This document shows positions 44,050 to 52,034 of a DNA stretch of 64,000 bases, piece after piece. Every line of letters begins with the position of its first letter. Position 1 is the first letter of the stretch. Below the pieces are notes generated by a model. It was not told the DNA's origin, made no database searches, and worked only from the letters and a program-made list of their open reading frames with translations. Source of the stretch: Imperialibacter roseus (GTDB lineage Bacteria; Bacteroidota; Bacteroidia; Cytophagales; Cyclobacteriaceae); the NCBI RefSeq assembly GCF_032999765.1, contig NZ_CP136051.1, positions 2,580,417 to 2,644,416 of the forward strand, given 5' to 3'. A program made the position numbers and the translations under genes.

Positions 44050-44515
44050 ATGACAATATGTTTTTATTCTTAATTGTGTAAAAAATATGATTATATTGCT
44101 TCATTTTAAGCCCAATTATTAGCATAATGGGATTTTCAATCATAACAGTATTTGCTTGCGATAGAGTTCTTAGTGTATTAATATCAATCTGACTAGGATC
44201 CGGCGTTGAGTCTGGATGTGTATGCCACTCTCCTAAATAGATTATGCTTGGTTTTTTATTGAACTCAAGTCTAAGTCTTTCCTTTACACCTGCATTTCCT
44301 CTTCTGAAATGGTTTCTTGAGTTATCATATTCGATTGGCATCATAATATCTGTTATTATGGCCGTATTCAGATTGTCAGAATACCTACCTAATAGAATAC
44401 CTCCAAACTCCTTTGGGTAATGCCTCCTTGATTCAAGGATCATCTCCTCAATGATTGTTTCCTCAATCTCAAGGTTTACCCCAAAGCGCTTACAGTAATA
44501 CTTCAATAGTGGCAT
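44042..44515 (-). CDS. cap3: JAMM/JAB-family isopeptidase, Cap3-like
   Basis: The 157-residue protein is a compact JAMM metalloprotease. The motif is complete: Glu36 in KEFGGILLG, then HTHPDSTPDPSQID with His98, His100, Ser108 and Asp111 (H-x-H-x7-S-x2-D). In CBASS type II the Cap3 enzyme removes the CD-NTase from its conjugates. It overlaps the E2-E1 gene by 13 nt and the DUF6602 gene by 8 nt, evidence of coupled translation. It lacks additional domains. Confidence 0.85.
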   Translation of the reverse strand: MPLLKYYCKRFGVNLEIEETIIEEMILESRRHYPKEFGGILLGRYSDNLNTAIITDIMMPIEYDNSRNHFRRGNAGVKERLRLEFNKKPSIIYLGEWHTHPDSTPDPSQIDINTLRTLSQANTVMIENPIMLIIGLKMKQYNHIFYTIKNKNILSYE

Positions 44516-46140
44516 ATCTCAATGTTATTCGCTTCCCTCGATACATAGAAGTTCCTTAACGCATGATTCGACGATAAGCGATAGTCTACCTCATTTAGAG
44601 CAGCATTGACAAGTAATGAAATATCTGTATGCCGAGCTTTGAATGTAGGAGACCAGCACCCGGTTGGATTGAACAAATCATCCATATCTTGACGAAGTTG
44701 ACCAAATATCTGACCAGTCTTCCGATAGAGATTATCTCCAGTAGTAAATACTAATTCTTTGGCATGATTGGTAATCCCAATTGAAAGTACCTGAGAACTA
44801 GGTTTCAGATCGTCGAGAATGAACAGGAGGTCGTTGTCAGTTGAACAGTCAATTATGAAATCATATTCACTTAACAGTTCTATCAATATTTCACGTGATT
44901 TTGGGTCTCCGAATTTGAATAGCTTTATGTTGTCAGTAAGCCTCTTGCTGTACGTGACTTCTACAAACGGGGAGATTGTCATTAAATGGAGACCAAGCTC
45001 GTGGGTTTTGTCTGTGACCCCGTTTATAAATTTGTAGTTTGACCTGGAAATATTACCGGGCTCCTTTATATCATAATCCACTAGTGCAACATGTCGTGCG
45101 CCGCCTCTTACCAAACTCTCTGAGATTACGCTCCCAACCGCTCCACATCCTATTAACATGATCCGTTTCGAAACCAAGTGTTCAGTCAGCTTGCCTCTGC
45201 CAAAAAACACATCATAGGAGCAATCAAAAGTCTCTGACCATTTTATTTCCAAGTCACGCACTTCGCCACTCCAATTACCTTTTTTATCTTTTACGGTATA
45301 ATATGGCGGATCGCCTTTGGGAAAAGTCGCCGCTTGCCAGTGAACCTTATTTTCAGTAATGCTATAGCCAAAAAAGACGGGAATGAAACGGCTGTTTCTT
45401 ATCTTCTTGTTGCCCTTAAATTCTAACCACATCTGTTGAAAAAAATTGGGAGGTATTATCTGTTTCAATTCTACCCACTTACCTGCGGCAAATCGAGCAT
45501 TATTTTGAGAAACCGGAGGGTCAGAGAAAATGAAAAATCCAATATTGTCGTCGGAATTATTATAAAATTCTGACCAATCACATTTAGCTGAGGCTGGCGG
45601 TCCAAACTCTCTTAATATATAAGTCTCCCCAACTGAATCGCCTACCTCTGAATTAGCCAATAATTTATAGCCACAAAGACCATGTTGGCCTTTTTCAAAC
45701 TTTCCTGCAACATCAGTAAAAAGAAAGTGTCTGATCTTGTCATCATGACTGCTGTATGGAACAATTATATGTTCGTAGTGGTCATCCTTTCCCTTGTCAA
45801 TCACATATCTTTTGACCCAAGAAATTAACCCGTTCAAATCCAAAACAAGTTTTTCTTCAAGACTATCGGGATAATTATTAGTATGGATACATATCGATCC
45901 ATCTGAATTCACATGATCGAAATCAAGAAATTCTTTATTTACAAATCGAATAGTCTCGTGATCATGAAATTGAAATGGGTAGGACCCGTAAATTTCCATT
46001 TTAAAGAGGTGCTTGGTATCGTCTACCTCGACTCCAATTTCAGCAACGAGCGACTTTACTTCAGTTTCGCTAAGTTCCCCCTTAAGTTCGATGCCGTCAA
46101 ACTTGCGAATAGTTTCTGCAATGATTGAAGCTCGATTCAT
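44503..46140 (-). CDS. cap2: E2-E1 fusion, Cap2-like ubiquitin-transfer enzyme
   Basis: The 545-residue protein has an E2-like N-terminal domain (~1-130) with a probable catalytic Cys84 in SDGSICIHTN, then a linker, then a ThiF/E1 adenylation domain. The E1 part carries the P-loop-like GCGAVGS at 331-337, VDYDIKEPGNISRSNY (Asp355/Asp357, Arg366) and Cys495 in NPTGCWSPTF, the expected E1 catalytic Cys. In CBASS type II, Cap2 activates and conjugates the CD-NTase C-terminus to a target to prime it. It overlaps the CD-NTase stop by 1 nt (TAATG). Confidence 0.85.
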   Translation of the reverse strand: MNRASIIAETIRKFDGIELKGELSETEVKSLVAEIGVEVDDTKHLFKMEIYGSYPFQFHDHETIRFVNKEFLDFDHVNSDGSICIHTNNYPDSLEEKLVLDLNGLISWVKRYVIDKGKDDHYEHIIVPYSSHDDKIRHFLFTDVAGKFEKGQHGLCGYKLLANSEVGDSVGETYILREFGPPASAKCDWSEFYNNSDDNIGFFIFSDPPVSQNNARFAAGKWVELKQIIPPNFFQQMWLEFKGNKKIRNSRFIPVFFGYSITENKVHWQAATFPKGDPPYYTVKDKKGNWSGEVRDLEIKWSETFDCSYDVFFGRGKLTEHLVSKRIMLIGCGAVGSVISESLVRGGARHVALVDYDIKEPGNISRSNYKFINGVTDKTHELGLHLMTISPFVEVTYSKRLTDNIKLFKFGDPKSREILIELLSEYDFIIDCSTDNDLLFILDDLKPSSQVLSIGITNHAKELVFTTGDNLYRKTGQIFGQLRQDMDDLFNPTGCWSPTFKARHTDISLLVNAALNEVDYRLSSNHALRNFYVSREANNIEICHY

Positions 46141-47096
46141 TATCCGAATTTTGTTGCAGGCGGAATGCTAAGACCAGCTTCCTTGATGCCATATTTTCCT
46201 TTCTCTTCATTGCAAGGAAATTTTTCATTTATTGGAAAATAATATGTGATGTTTTCTTCATTATCACCAATCCGATCCAGAATGTAGCCCATGGTCTCCC
46301 TAATGGATTTTTTATCAAAGTCTGATAGAGTCTCAGAAACATTATTACCTCCGTTACCTGGATCGACCAAAGTGATTGTTTCAATATTGTCTCTTATGAA
46401 CTCAAGGACTGCTTGGAGTTTGTCCCAAATATTACCAGTCATGTCTTTGGAGTCAAATGCTTTGATCGTGATGAGTTCAATGAGAAATGACTTTATATTT
46501 CCATTATTTCTAACCTTCCAAACCTTTAGCAACCTAATCACCTTTCTAATATCTGCGGCCGCCTCGGCTCGTTTTCTGATATTATCAATTTGGGCGTGAA
46601 TATTTGTCCTTAGTCTTTCTGCCCCCTCTTCAAATTGACCGTATGTTTTTCTTACATACAGATTAAGCTTTTTATCCGCCAAATATTGATCTTGGTTAAG
46701 CTCCCTTCCAGGGACAACATCTATGTTTACTTTTTGGCCATCTGTATCACCGTAGAATTCCAGTCCAATTGAAACCTTTTGTTCTCTGACTACAGCTAGT
46801 TTTTTGTACTCTTCTCGAAGTTCCTTGAATACATCATCATACATTTCCCTGAGGGCTGGAAATGAGTTTCTTTTAAAAGGTACAACAAGGTCTAAATCAA
46901 ATTTTGTGTTGATAGCCGTATGCTTTGCATATGAACCAGAATCGAATGGTGAATGAATCTTGTTTCCATACTTTGCTTGCAGGAATTCTCTGATCTCTTT
47001 TCTTCGTTCTTGATGTTTTTCAAGAATGGCTTCCTCATTTTTCATTCTGTGTGAGGAAAGGACACAATCTAAATGAGCATTTTTGTCTGTCGCCAT
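46140..47096 (-). CDS. CD-NTase (SMODS-type nucleotidyltransferase)
   Basis: The 318-residue protein has the CD-NTase core: GSYAKHT (Gly54-Ser55), Asp67/Asp69 in KFDLDLVVPF and Asp126 in VNIDVVPG. A C-terminal helical domain (ADIRKVIRLLKVWKVRN, FLIELITIKAF) follows. CD-NTases make cyclic di- or trinucleotides after phage infection. The protein ends IPPATKFG; a C-terminal Gly suits conjugation by the next-encoded E2-E1. It is the first gene of the operon, and its promoter must lie in the 47097-47643 gap. Confidence 0.85.
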   Translation of the reverse strand: MATDKNAHLDCVLSSHRMKNEEAILEKHQERRKEIREFLQAKYGNKIHSPFDSGSYAKHTAINTKFDLDLVVPFKRNSFPALREMYDDVFKELREEYKKLAVVREQKVSIGLEFYGDTDGQKVNIDVVPGRELNQDQYLADKKLNLYVRKTYGQFEEGAERLRTNIHAQIDNIRKRAEAAADIRKVIRLLKVWKVRNNGNIKSFLIELITIKAFDSKDMTGNIWDKLQAVLEFIRDNIETITLVDPGNGGNNVSETLSDFDKKSIRETMGYILDRIGDNEENITYYFPINEKFPCNEEKGKYGIKEAGLSIPPATKFG

Positions 47097-47643
47097 TTAC
47101 TTATTATATAAAGGTTGAATGGCAATAACGGAAAGGGAGGGTTTAGGCAGTTAATTCGGATAATGCTACTCAAGCATCTATTCGTAGACCTATTAAAAAC
47201 CTGTCCTAATAAGGTATTACCAAAAATTATTTTACGAGGCCTAGTTAAGAATCAAGCCTAATTTGCTTTTACAAGCTTGATGCCAAATATTTTTTTAGTT
47301 TGAAAGAGCCTGTCCTTTTGAAGGTTTTCCTCGAATAATTCTATTAGGAACTGACATGATGTCATAGCCTTGTGCTGCAACGATAATGTTCCTAGTAAAT
47401 CAGTAACTATGTCAGGTTGCTAACCGCAGGGATTTATATTTAAATGCGCATACATTTGCCATTTCTCCCCCTCTCCTGCCCGAAATGGCAAAAGGGTGCT
47501 ACCATTCGTGTTAAAATTGAGATGAGTGCTCCTAATAAGGAGAAAGGCCTACCCAGAAGAAAAAACTATTAATTACTCCCCAGAACCCTTGGCCGGGCGC
47601 CAAAGCTATATTAACGGGGGAGCCCAGCCATGACGCACAGGAC
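47097..47643. other. upstream region of the defence operon
   Basis: The gap upstream of the CD-NTase gene holds no supported gene. An inverted, degraded copy of the box repeat (AAAAAACTATTAATTA..., about 47554-47602) faces the left box across the operon. The remaining sequence is AT-rich and probably contains the operon promoter. Confidence 0.4.
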
Positions 47644-47779
47644 ATTATATAACAAGCATACTGATTTGCATCCAGGCGGCCGGCTGGCGGAAAGATCAGC
47701 TATCCTCGCTCAAGTGCGATAATGGTAATGATCTTATCACTGGCCGTGCACCAACAATATATTATCTTGCGAACGCTGT
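47644..47779. repeat. right hairpin module flanking the island
   Basis: This stretch aligns with the left module: both begin ATTATATAACA, share TGATTTGC and GGCTGG, carry a stem AAGATCA...TGATCTT (47691 and 47728) with an inner TATC/GATA pair, and end near GCTGT. It lies immediately before greB. In the right-hand copy the paired box is separated from the hairpin by greB; in the left copy it is not. Confidence 0.65.
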
Positions 47780-47798
47780 CAAAACAAGGTCATTTATT

Positions 47799-48314
47799 AT
47801 GAGGCGAAAAATCCCGGAATCAACGCTACCAAAACTCAATCGCTCGCAAATGATTACTTCCGAAGGCTTTCAAAAATTAAGGGAAGAACATGATCACTTG
47901 TGGCGAGTTGAACGTCCAGATGTTACCGCTAAGGTTGCATGGGCCGCAAGTTTGGGAGATCGTTCAGAAAATGCCGATTACCATTACAACAAAAAACGTC
48001 TTCGGGAAATTGACAATCGCCTTCGTTATTTGCGCAAGTGTATTGATGACTTTAAAATTATTGACTACCATCCCAACCAGGAAGGAAAAGTGAATTTTGG
48101 CGCCTGGGTAGAAATTAAAAACGAAGAGAAAGGCCTTCAAAACCGTCTTCGCATTGTGGGTTACGAAGAGTTAATAGGTAACAAAGAGTATATCTCTATG
48201 GACTCCCCAATGGCTAAAGCACTGCTTGGTAAAACTGTGGGAGATGAAGCGATAGTTAAAACCAAAATGGGTGATTTTGTATGGAAAATTCTTAAAATAG
48301 AGTATCAGAAGTAG
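47799..48314 (+). CDS. greB: transcription elongation factor GreB
   Basis: The 171-residue protein is GreB: a coiled-coil N-terminal domain (ITSEGFQKLREEHDHLWRVERPDVTAKVAWAASLGDRSENADYHYNKKRLREIDNRLRYL split over 20-80) with the tip acids Asp/Glu of GDRSENADY, and a C-terminal FKBP-like domain (FGAWVEIKNEEKG, RIVGYEELIGNKEYISMDSPMAKALLGKTVGDEAIV). The likeness to gammaproteobacterial GreB is striking and more than I expect for Bacteroidota Gre proteins. It rescues backtracked RNA polymerase. Its position within a repeat module suggests acquisition; this is inference. Confidence 0.9.
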   Translation: MRRKIPESTLPKLNRSQMITSEGFQKLREEHDHLWRVERPDVTAKVAWAASLGDRSENADYHYNKKRLREIDNRLRYLRKCIDDFKIIDYHPNQEGKVNFGAWVEIKNEEKGLQNRLRIVGYEELIGNKEYISMDSPMAKALLGKTVGDEAIVKTKMGDFVWKILKIEYQK

Positions 48315-48376
48315 TATAACCAAAATAGCTCTCTGGAGCTGCTTTGCCACGTCTTGGGCTTACGCTGGCCGGGCCA

Positions 48377-48441
48377 CGCTGGCCGGGCCCTTTGCCCAGG
48401 CTATTAATAGTTTTTCTTCCCTCGCTCTTTTGCCCGGCGAA
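48377..48441 (+). repeat. right copy of the 66-bp direct repeat (box)
   Basis: This copy matches 41576-41641 with about five differences and lies just after greB. With the left copy, it bounds about 6.9 kb that includes the defence operon and greB. No integrase or transposase is encoded between them. Confidence 0.75.
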
Positions 48442-48513
48442 TTAGCGTGCCCCGACTCATTTTTCACCACCCCTATCTGATTTTGAATCTCGTTTTATTC
48501 GCTACATTTCGTT

Positions 48514-49566
48514 ATGAAACGACCCTTCGTCATTTTGCTTCATGTGGGCTTTTGGGCCTGCTACTTCCTGCTGGTGTTTATTGCGCTGGGCTTGTATTAT
48601 CGAAGCCATCATGACGTGGGCCGCCTCCTGAATGCGCTGTACAGCGTGCTGCTTTTTGCTGCCGTGCCTTCCGCCCTGTGCTTTTACGCCTACTACTATT
48701 TTCTGTTTCCCAGGTACCTCCAGAAGAAGAAAATCCTTCCCGCCATCTTCGTCGGATTACTGATGGCCGTTCTGGCGGGTGTAGTGAGCTATATTTTGAT
48801 ACGTTTTTTTATTGAGACAGGCCGCATTTATGATATGGATGAAGGAGGGCGGAATGGCAGGTCTACAGCGCTTCAAACCATCGTGGTCATGACAGTTATT
48901 GGACTGGTGAGCGGGGGCGTGGCCCTGGTGATGAAGGGATTTATCACCTGGTTTAACGAGATCAAGCTGAAGGAAACTTTGCGGGAGAAAAACCACGAAA
49001 TGGAGCTGCAACTGATCAAAAACCAGTTTGATCCCCATCTTTTCTTCAACACCATCAACAATATCGATTCCCTGATTTTGAAAGACGCCGTGCTGGCCTC
49101 CGACTATTTGAACAAGCTGTCCGACATTATCCGGTTTGTGCTTTATGAAACCAGGGCCGATAAAATCCCGCTTTCGAAGGAAATCGAATACATGGAAAAG
49201 TACATTGCCCTGCAAAAAATAAGGACGGCCAATGAAACCTACGTCCACTTTTCGATAACAGGCACGGTTGGCGACAAGCTGATTGCTCCCATGGTGTTTA
49301 TTCCCTTTGTCGAAAACGCTTTTAAGCATACCACCAACAAAAAAGTGGAGAATGCCATTACCATACACATCGCCATTGATGACACCTGTGTGCGGCTAAC
49401 CTGCACCAATAAATACGATTCAAAAATGGCTCCTCAGGCACACGGCGGCCTTGGCAATGAGCTGATAAAGAAAAGGCTAAGCCTTATTTACCCTGGCAAG
49501 CATGAGTTGGTAGTGGATAACGACAATGAGCTATATTGTGTAAACCTGGCCATTCAACATGGATAA
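48514..49566 (+). CDS. LytS-like sensor histidine kinase
   Basis: The 350-residue protein has four TM segments in the first ~145 residues and a His_kinase (PF06580) core. The phospho-acceptor is His175 in LIKNQFDPHLFFNTINNID; the ATPase part shows PFVENAFKHTT and GGLGNELIKKRL. It overlaps the regulator gene by 8 nt, so the two are a cognate pair. There is no periplasmic sensor domain, so the signal is probably sensed in the membrane. Confidence 0.9.
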   Translation: MKRPFVILLHVGFWACYFLLVFIALGLYYRSHHDVGRLLNALYSVLLFAAVPSALCFYAYYYFLFPRYLQKKKILPAIFVGLLMAVLAGVVSYILIRFFIETGRIYDMDEGGRNGRSTALQTIVVMTVIGLVSGGVALVMKGFITWFNEIKLKETLREKNHEMELQLIKNQFDPHLFFNTINNIDSLILKDAVLASDYLNKLSDIIRFVLYETRADKIPLSKEIEYMEKYIALQKIRTANETYVHFSITGTVGDKLIAPMVFIPFVENAFKHTTNKKVENAITIHIAIDDTCVRLTCTNKYDSKMAPQAHGGLGNELIKKRLSLIYPGKHELVVDNDNELYCVNLAIQHG

Positions 49567-50254
49567 ATATACCTGTGTGATCATTGAAGACGAGCCCCTT
49601 GCGTTGGAGAAAACAAAGGGCTTTGTAGAAAAAGTGCCCTTTCTGCATTTGAGTGCCACATTTGACAACGCTCTCACCGGCCTCGCCTATCTCAACAGCC
49701 ACAAAGTGGATGTACTTTTTCTGGATATCAATATGGACGAGCTGTCGGGAATAGAGCTCCTGGAGAGCACAAAAATCAACAGTCAGGTGATCATTACCAC
49801 GGCCTACCAGGAGTATGCCCTGAAAGGTTACGAGCTGAAAATTACGGACTATTTGCTAAAGCCCTTTACGTTCAACCGGTTTATACAGGCAGTGAACAAA
49901 GCGCAGGAGAACCTCTCCTACCGCCATTCGGAACCGGCCCCGGAATTCATATTCGTGAAAACGGAGAACCGGCTGGAAAAAATCATGCTCAATGAAATAG
50001 TTTATATAGAAGGGATGCGTGACTACCGCAGGATCCATACGCCAACGAAGAAGATCATGACCCTGCAGAATTTCAGCGAGTTCGAAAAACTGATTCCGCC
50101 GGGCGTAATATGCCGGGTGCACAAGTCGTACATGGTGTCGTTGAGCAAAATTGTATCCGTAGAGCGTGGCCGCATCAGGATAGCCGACCAGCTGATACCG
50201 ATTTCGGATACCTACAAGGACGTGTTTTACCACCTTATTCAAAGCAGGGCGTAA
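49559..50254 (+). CDS. LytTR-family response regulator
   Basis: The 231-residue protein has a receiver (VIIEDEPLALEK, Asp56 in VLFLDINMDELSG, TTAYQEYALKGYELKITDYLLKPF) and a LytTR domain (FVKTENRLEKIMLNEIVYIEGMRDYRRIHT, RVHKSYMVSLSKIVSVE). It is translated with the kinase before it. Its target may be the outer-membrane protein gene that follows, which starts about 120 bp downstream, but no binding site is identifiable. Confidence 0.9.
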   Translation: MDKYTCVIIEDEPLALEKTKGFVEKVPFLHLSATFDNALTGLAYLNSHKVDVLFLDINMDELSGIELLESTKINSQVIITTAYQEYALKGYELKITDYLLKPFTFNRFIQAVNKAQENLSYRHSEPAPEFIFVKTENRLEKIMLNEIVYIEGMRDYRRIHTPTKKIMTLQNFSEFEKLIPPGVICRVHKSYMVSLSKIVSVERGRIRIADQLIPISDTYKDVFYHLIQSRA

Positions 50255-50375
50255 TTTCCTCATTTATTTCGCAGACTAAAAGCAGCACTATGCAGACATC
50301 TTTGCGGCTGTTGCATAATAAAATTTCAGGGCCCGTGCCGCTCATTTTCCTTTGTTAAAAATTAACCAAGGAACA

Positions 50376-51062
50376 ATGAAAAAAACAATCAAGAAGGCCA
50401 TCGTACTAGGTATGGTTGCCTTGTCCGCAAGCTCAATGGCTCAAACTATTGACAGTTCGTCGGTTCATATCACTGACAAAAAAGCGCCCGTCACCTACAT
50501 GCATCCATTGCTTAACCTGGCAGCCACGAGTTTGAACCACGAAAAAGGTAATAAGGCTATTGGAGGCAACGAAAAGCCTGTCATGTCTCTCCAGGCGGGC
50601 CTGGCTTTTCAGGGGGGCATCTCTTCCCATTTTTCAATGGTGTCGGAGGTGTACTATATGGTGAAGGGCGGTGAACTTGGAGCATACAACCCTCTGACCA
50701 CCGAGAATGGAACACTGCGGCTCCATGCAGTAGAGGCACCTGTGCTGGCCAGGGTTCATTTTGGCAAGTTTCATGTAAATGCGGGTCCTTCAGTAGCCTA
50801 CAACCTCGGCGGCAAGGTGAAAGCCGACGGCAGGTCGAGCAAAGTGTCATTTGATAACAACGACGGTCTCAAACGTTTTGAAGCTGGCGTGCAGGTGGGC
50901 GGCGGATACACCTTCCGCATCAAGAAAAAGCTGTATGTGCTGGACATTCGGTATGCACACGGACTCACCAACATTGCTCACAACGATCAACTGTACAACC
51001 GCAACCTGAACATCAGTGTGTACTATAAACAGCCCTGGAAGAAGAACCCCCTTGCGAAGTAA
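50376..51062 (+). CDS. outer-membrane beta-barrel protein (porin-like)
   Basis: The start at 50376 gives a clean signal peptide (MKKTIKKAIVLGMVALSASSMAQ); an earlier in-frame ATG adds eight residues. The 228-residue product has alternating amphipathic strands typical of PorT/OmpW-type barrels (SLQAGLAFQGGISSHFSMVSEVYYMVKGGEL, HFGKFHVNAGPSVAYNLGG, VGGGYTFRIKKKLYVLDIRYAHGLTNI). It may be controlled by the LytTR pair just upstream. Confidence 0.7.
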   Translation: MKKTIKKAIVLGMVALSASSMAQTIDSSSVHITDKKAPVTYMHPLLNLAATSLNHEKGNKAIGGNEKPVMSLQAGLAFQGGISSHFSMVSEVYYMVKGGELGAYNPLTTENGTLRLHAVEAPVLARVHFGKFHVNAGPSVAYNLGGKVKADGRSSKVSFDNNDGLKRFEAGVQVGGGYTFRIKKKLYVLDIRYAHGLTNIAHNDQLYNRNLNISVYYKQPWKKNPLAK

Positions 51063-51095
51063 TGGGCAGCGGGAGTATCTGTGTGGTCATAAAAA

Positions 51096-51806
51096 ATGGA
51101 AAAAGTAATGAAAGCATACAATTCCAACAGAAAAGCCTCGCTGACGGCGGGCATACTGTACCTGCTCACTTTCGTGTCCGTCCCTACCCTGGCGCTTTAC
51201 GGGTCGATTCACGATGCAAACTACGTTGTCAGCTCATTTCCGGATACTCCCGTGCTCATCGGGGGTATTCTGGAAATCGTAGTGGGGCTCACCGGCATTG
51301 GCACGGCATTGGCACTTTATCCGGTATTGAAAAAGCAAAATGAGGGTCTGGCGCTGAGCCTTGTCGGCTTCAGGGTGCTGGAGGCGGCTACCATCTTTGT
51401 CGGGGTGATGTTCCTGCTTACGGTGGTGGCACTGCATCAGTCCGGGGCTGGTGCAGGGGCATTGGATATCAGCCGTACGCTTGTGACGATGTACGACCGC
51501 ATGTTTCTGATTGGTCAAAGCTTCATGCCTGCCATCAACGATGTTGTGCTTGGGATCTTGCTCTACAAGTCTCGTCTAGTTCCCAGAGGGCTGTCAATGA
51601 TTGGGATCATTGGCGGGCCGGTGCTGCTGGCGGGCACCTTTTCGGCAATGTTCGGCCTCATTGGGCAACGGGATCCCCTGGCCGGGCTAAGCGCCGTGCT
51701 GGTGGCTGGCTTCGAGCTTTCGCTGGGGATTTACCTGATCAGGAAAGGGTTCAAGCCGTCGGCTATAGCGAACGTTGGGCCACAGCCATTAAAACCCCTG
51801 AGGTGA
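51096..51806 (+). CDS. DUF4386 domain membrane protein
   Basis: The 236-residue protein has about six TM segments and matches the DUF4386 family: RKASLTAGILYLLTFVSVPTLALYGSI, EIVVGLTGIGTALALYPVLKKQNEGLALSLVGFRVLEAA, VTMYDRMFLIGQSFMPAINDVVLGILLYKSRLVPRGLSMIGIIGGPVLL. The family's role is unknown. Either Met1 (51096) or Met5 (51108) could be the start. It lies 33 bp after the barrel gene, possibly co-transcribed. Confidence 0.85.
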   Translation: MEKVMKAYNSNRKASLTAGILYLLTFVSVPTLALYGSIHDANYVVSSFPDTPVLIGGILEIVVGLTGIGTALALYPVLKKQNEGLALSLVGFRVLEAATIFVGVMFLLTVVALHQSGAGAGALDISRTLVTMYDRMFLIGQSFMPAINDVVLGILLYKSRLVPRGLSMIGIIGGPVLLAGTFSAMFGLIGQRDPLAGLSAVLVAGFELSLGIYLIRKGFKPSAIANVGPQPLKPLR

Positions 51807-51862
51807 TCAGCAGAAGGTTCGATAACCCGGGCAATGCAAAAATAATGTCGCATTGAGCTTTC

Positions 51863-51907
51863 AAAAAAATGTGTGTTTCGACAAGCTCAACCTGACACAT
51901 TTTTTTT
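51863..51907 (+). terminator. hairpin terminator within a dispersed TTCGACAAGCTCA repeat
   Basis: AAAAAAATGTGT and ACACATTTTTTTT form a 12-bp stem around a loop holding TTCGACAAGCTCAACC, a unit found in dispersed repeats of Bacteroidota. The U-rich right arm suits termination of the DUF4386 gene about 55 bp upstream. The rest of the 51807-52034 gap shows nothing else. Confidence 0.6.
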
Positions 51908-52034
51908 TGCAAGCTCAATAACACGTCATCGGTAGCCCCTCAGCCTGAAATAGATTTAGGGCTTTTGAAATAGCTCCATTATTTTACCCAGGGTGCACTT
52001 AAAAATAGACTAACATATAATTAAATTTTGACGA

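Noticed and set aside
42145-47096. Bil-type (BilABCD) ubiquitin-like system
   Set aside because: A separate ubiquitin-like protein gene and separate E1 and E2 genes are absent; the E2-E1 fusion and CD-NTase point to CBASS type II.
46138-47165. 13-bp inverted match AATTCGGATAATG flanking the CD-NTase gene
   Set aside because: A 13-bp match in 64 kb is expected many times by chance, and one copy is the coding end of the gene.
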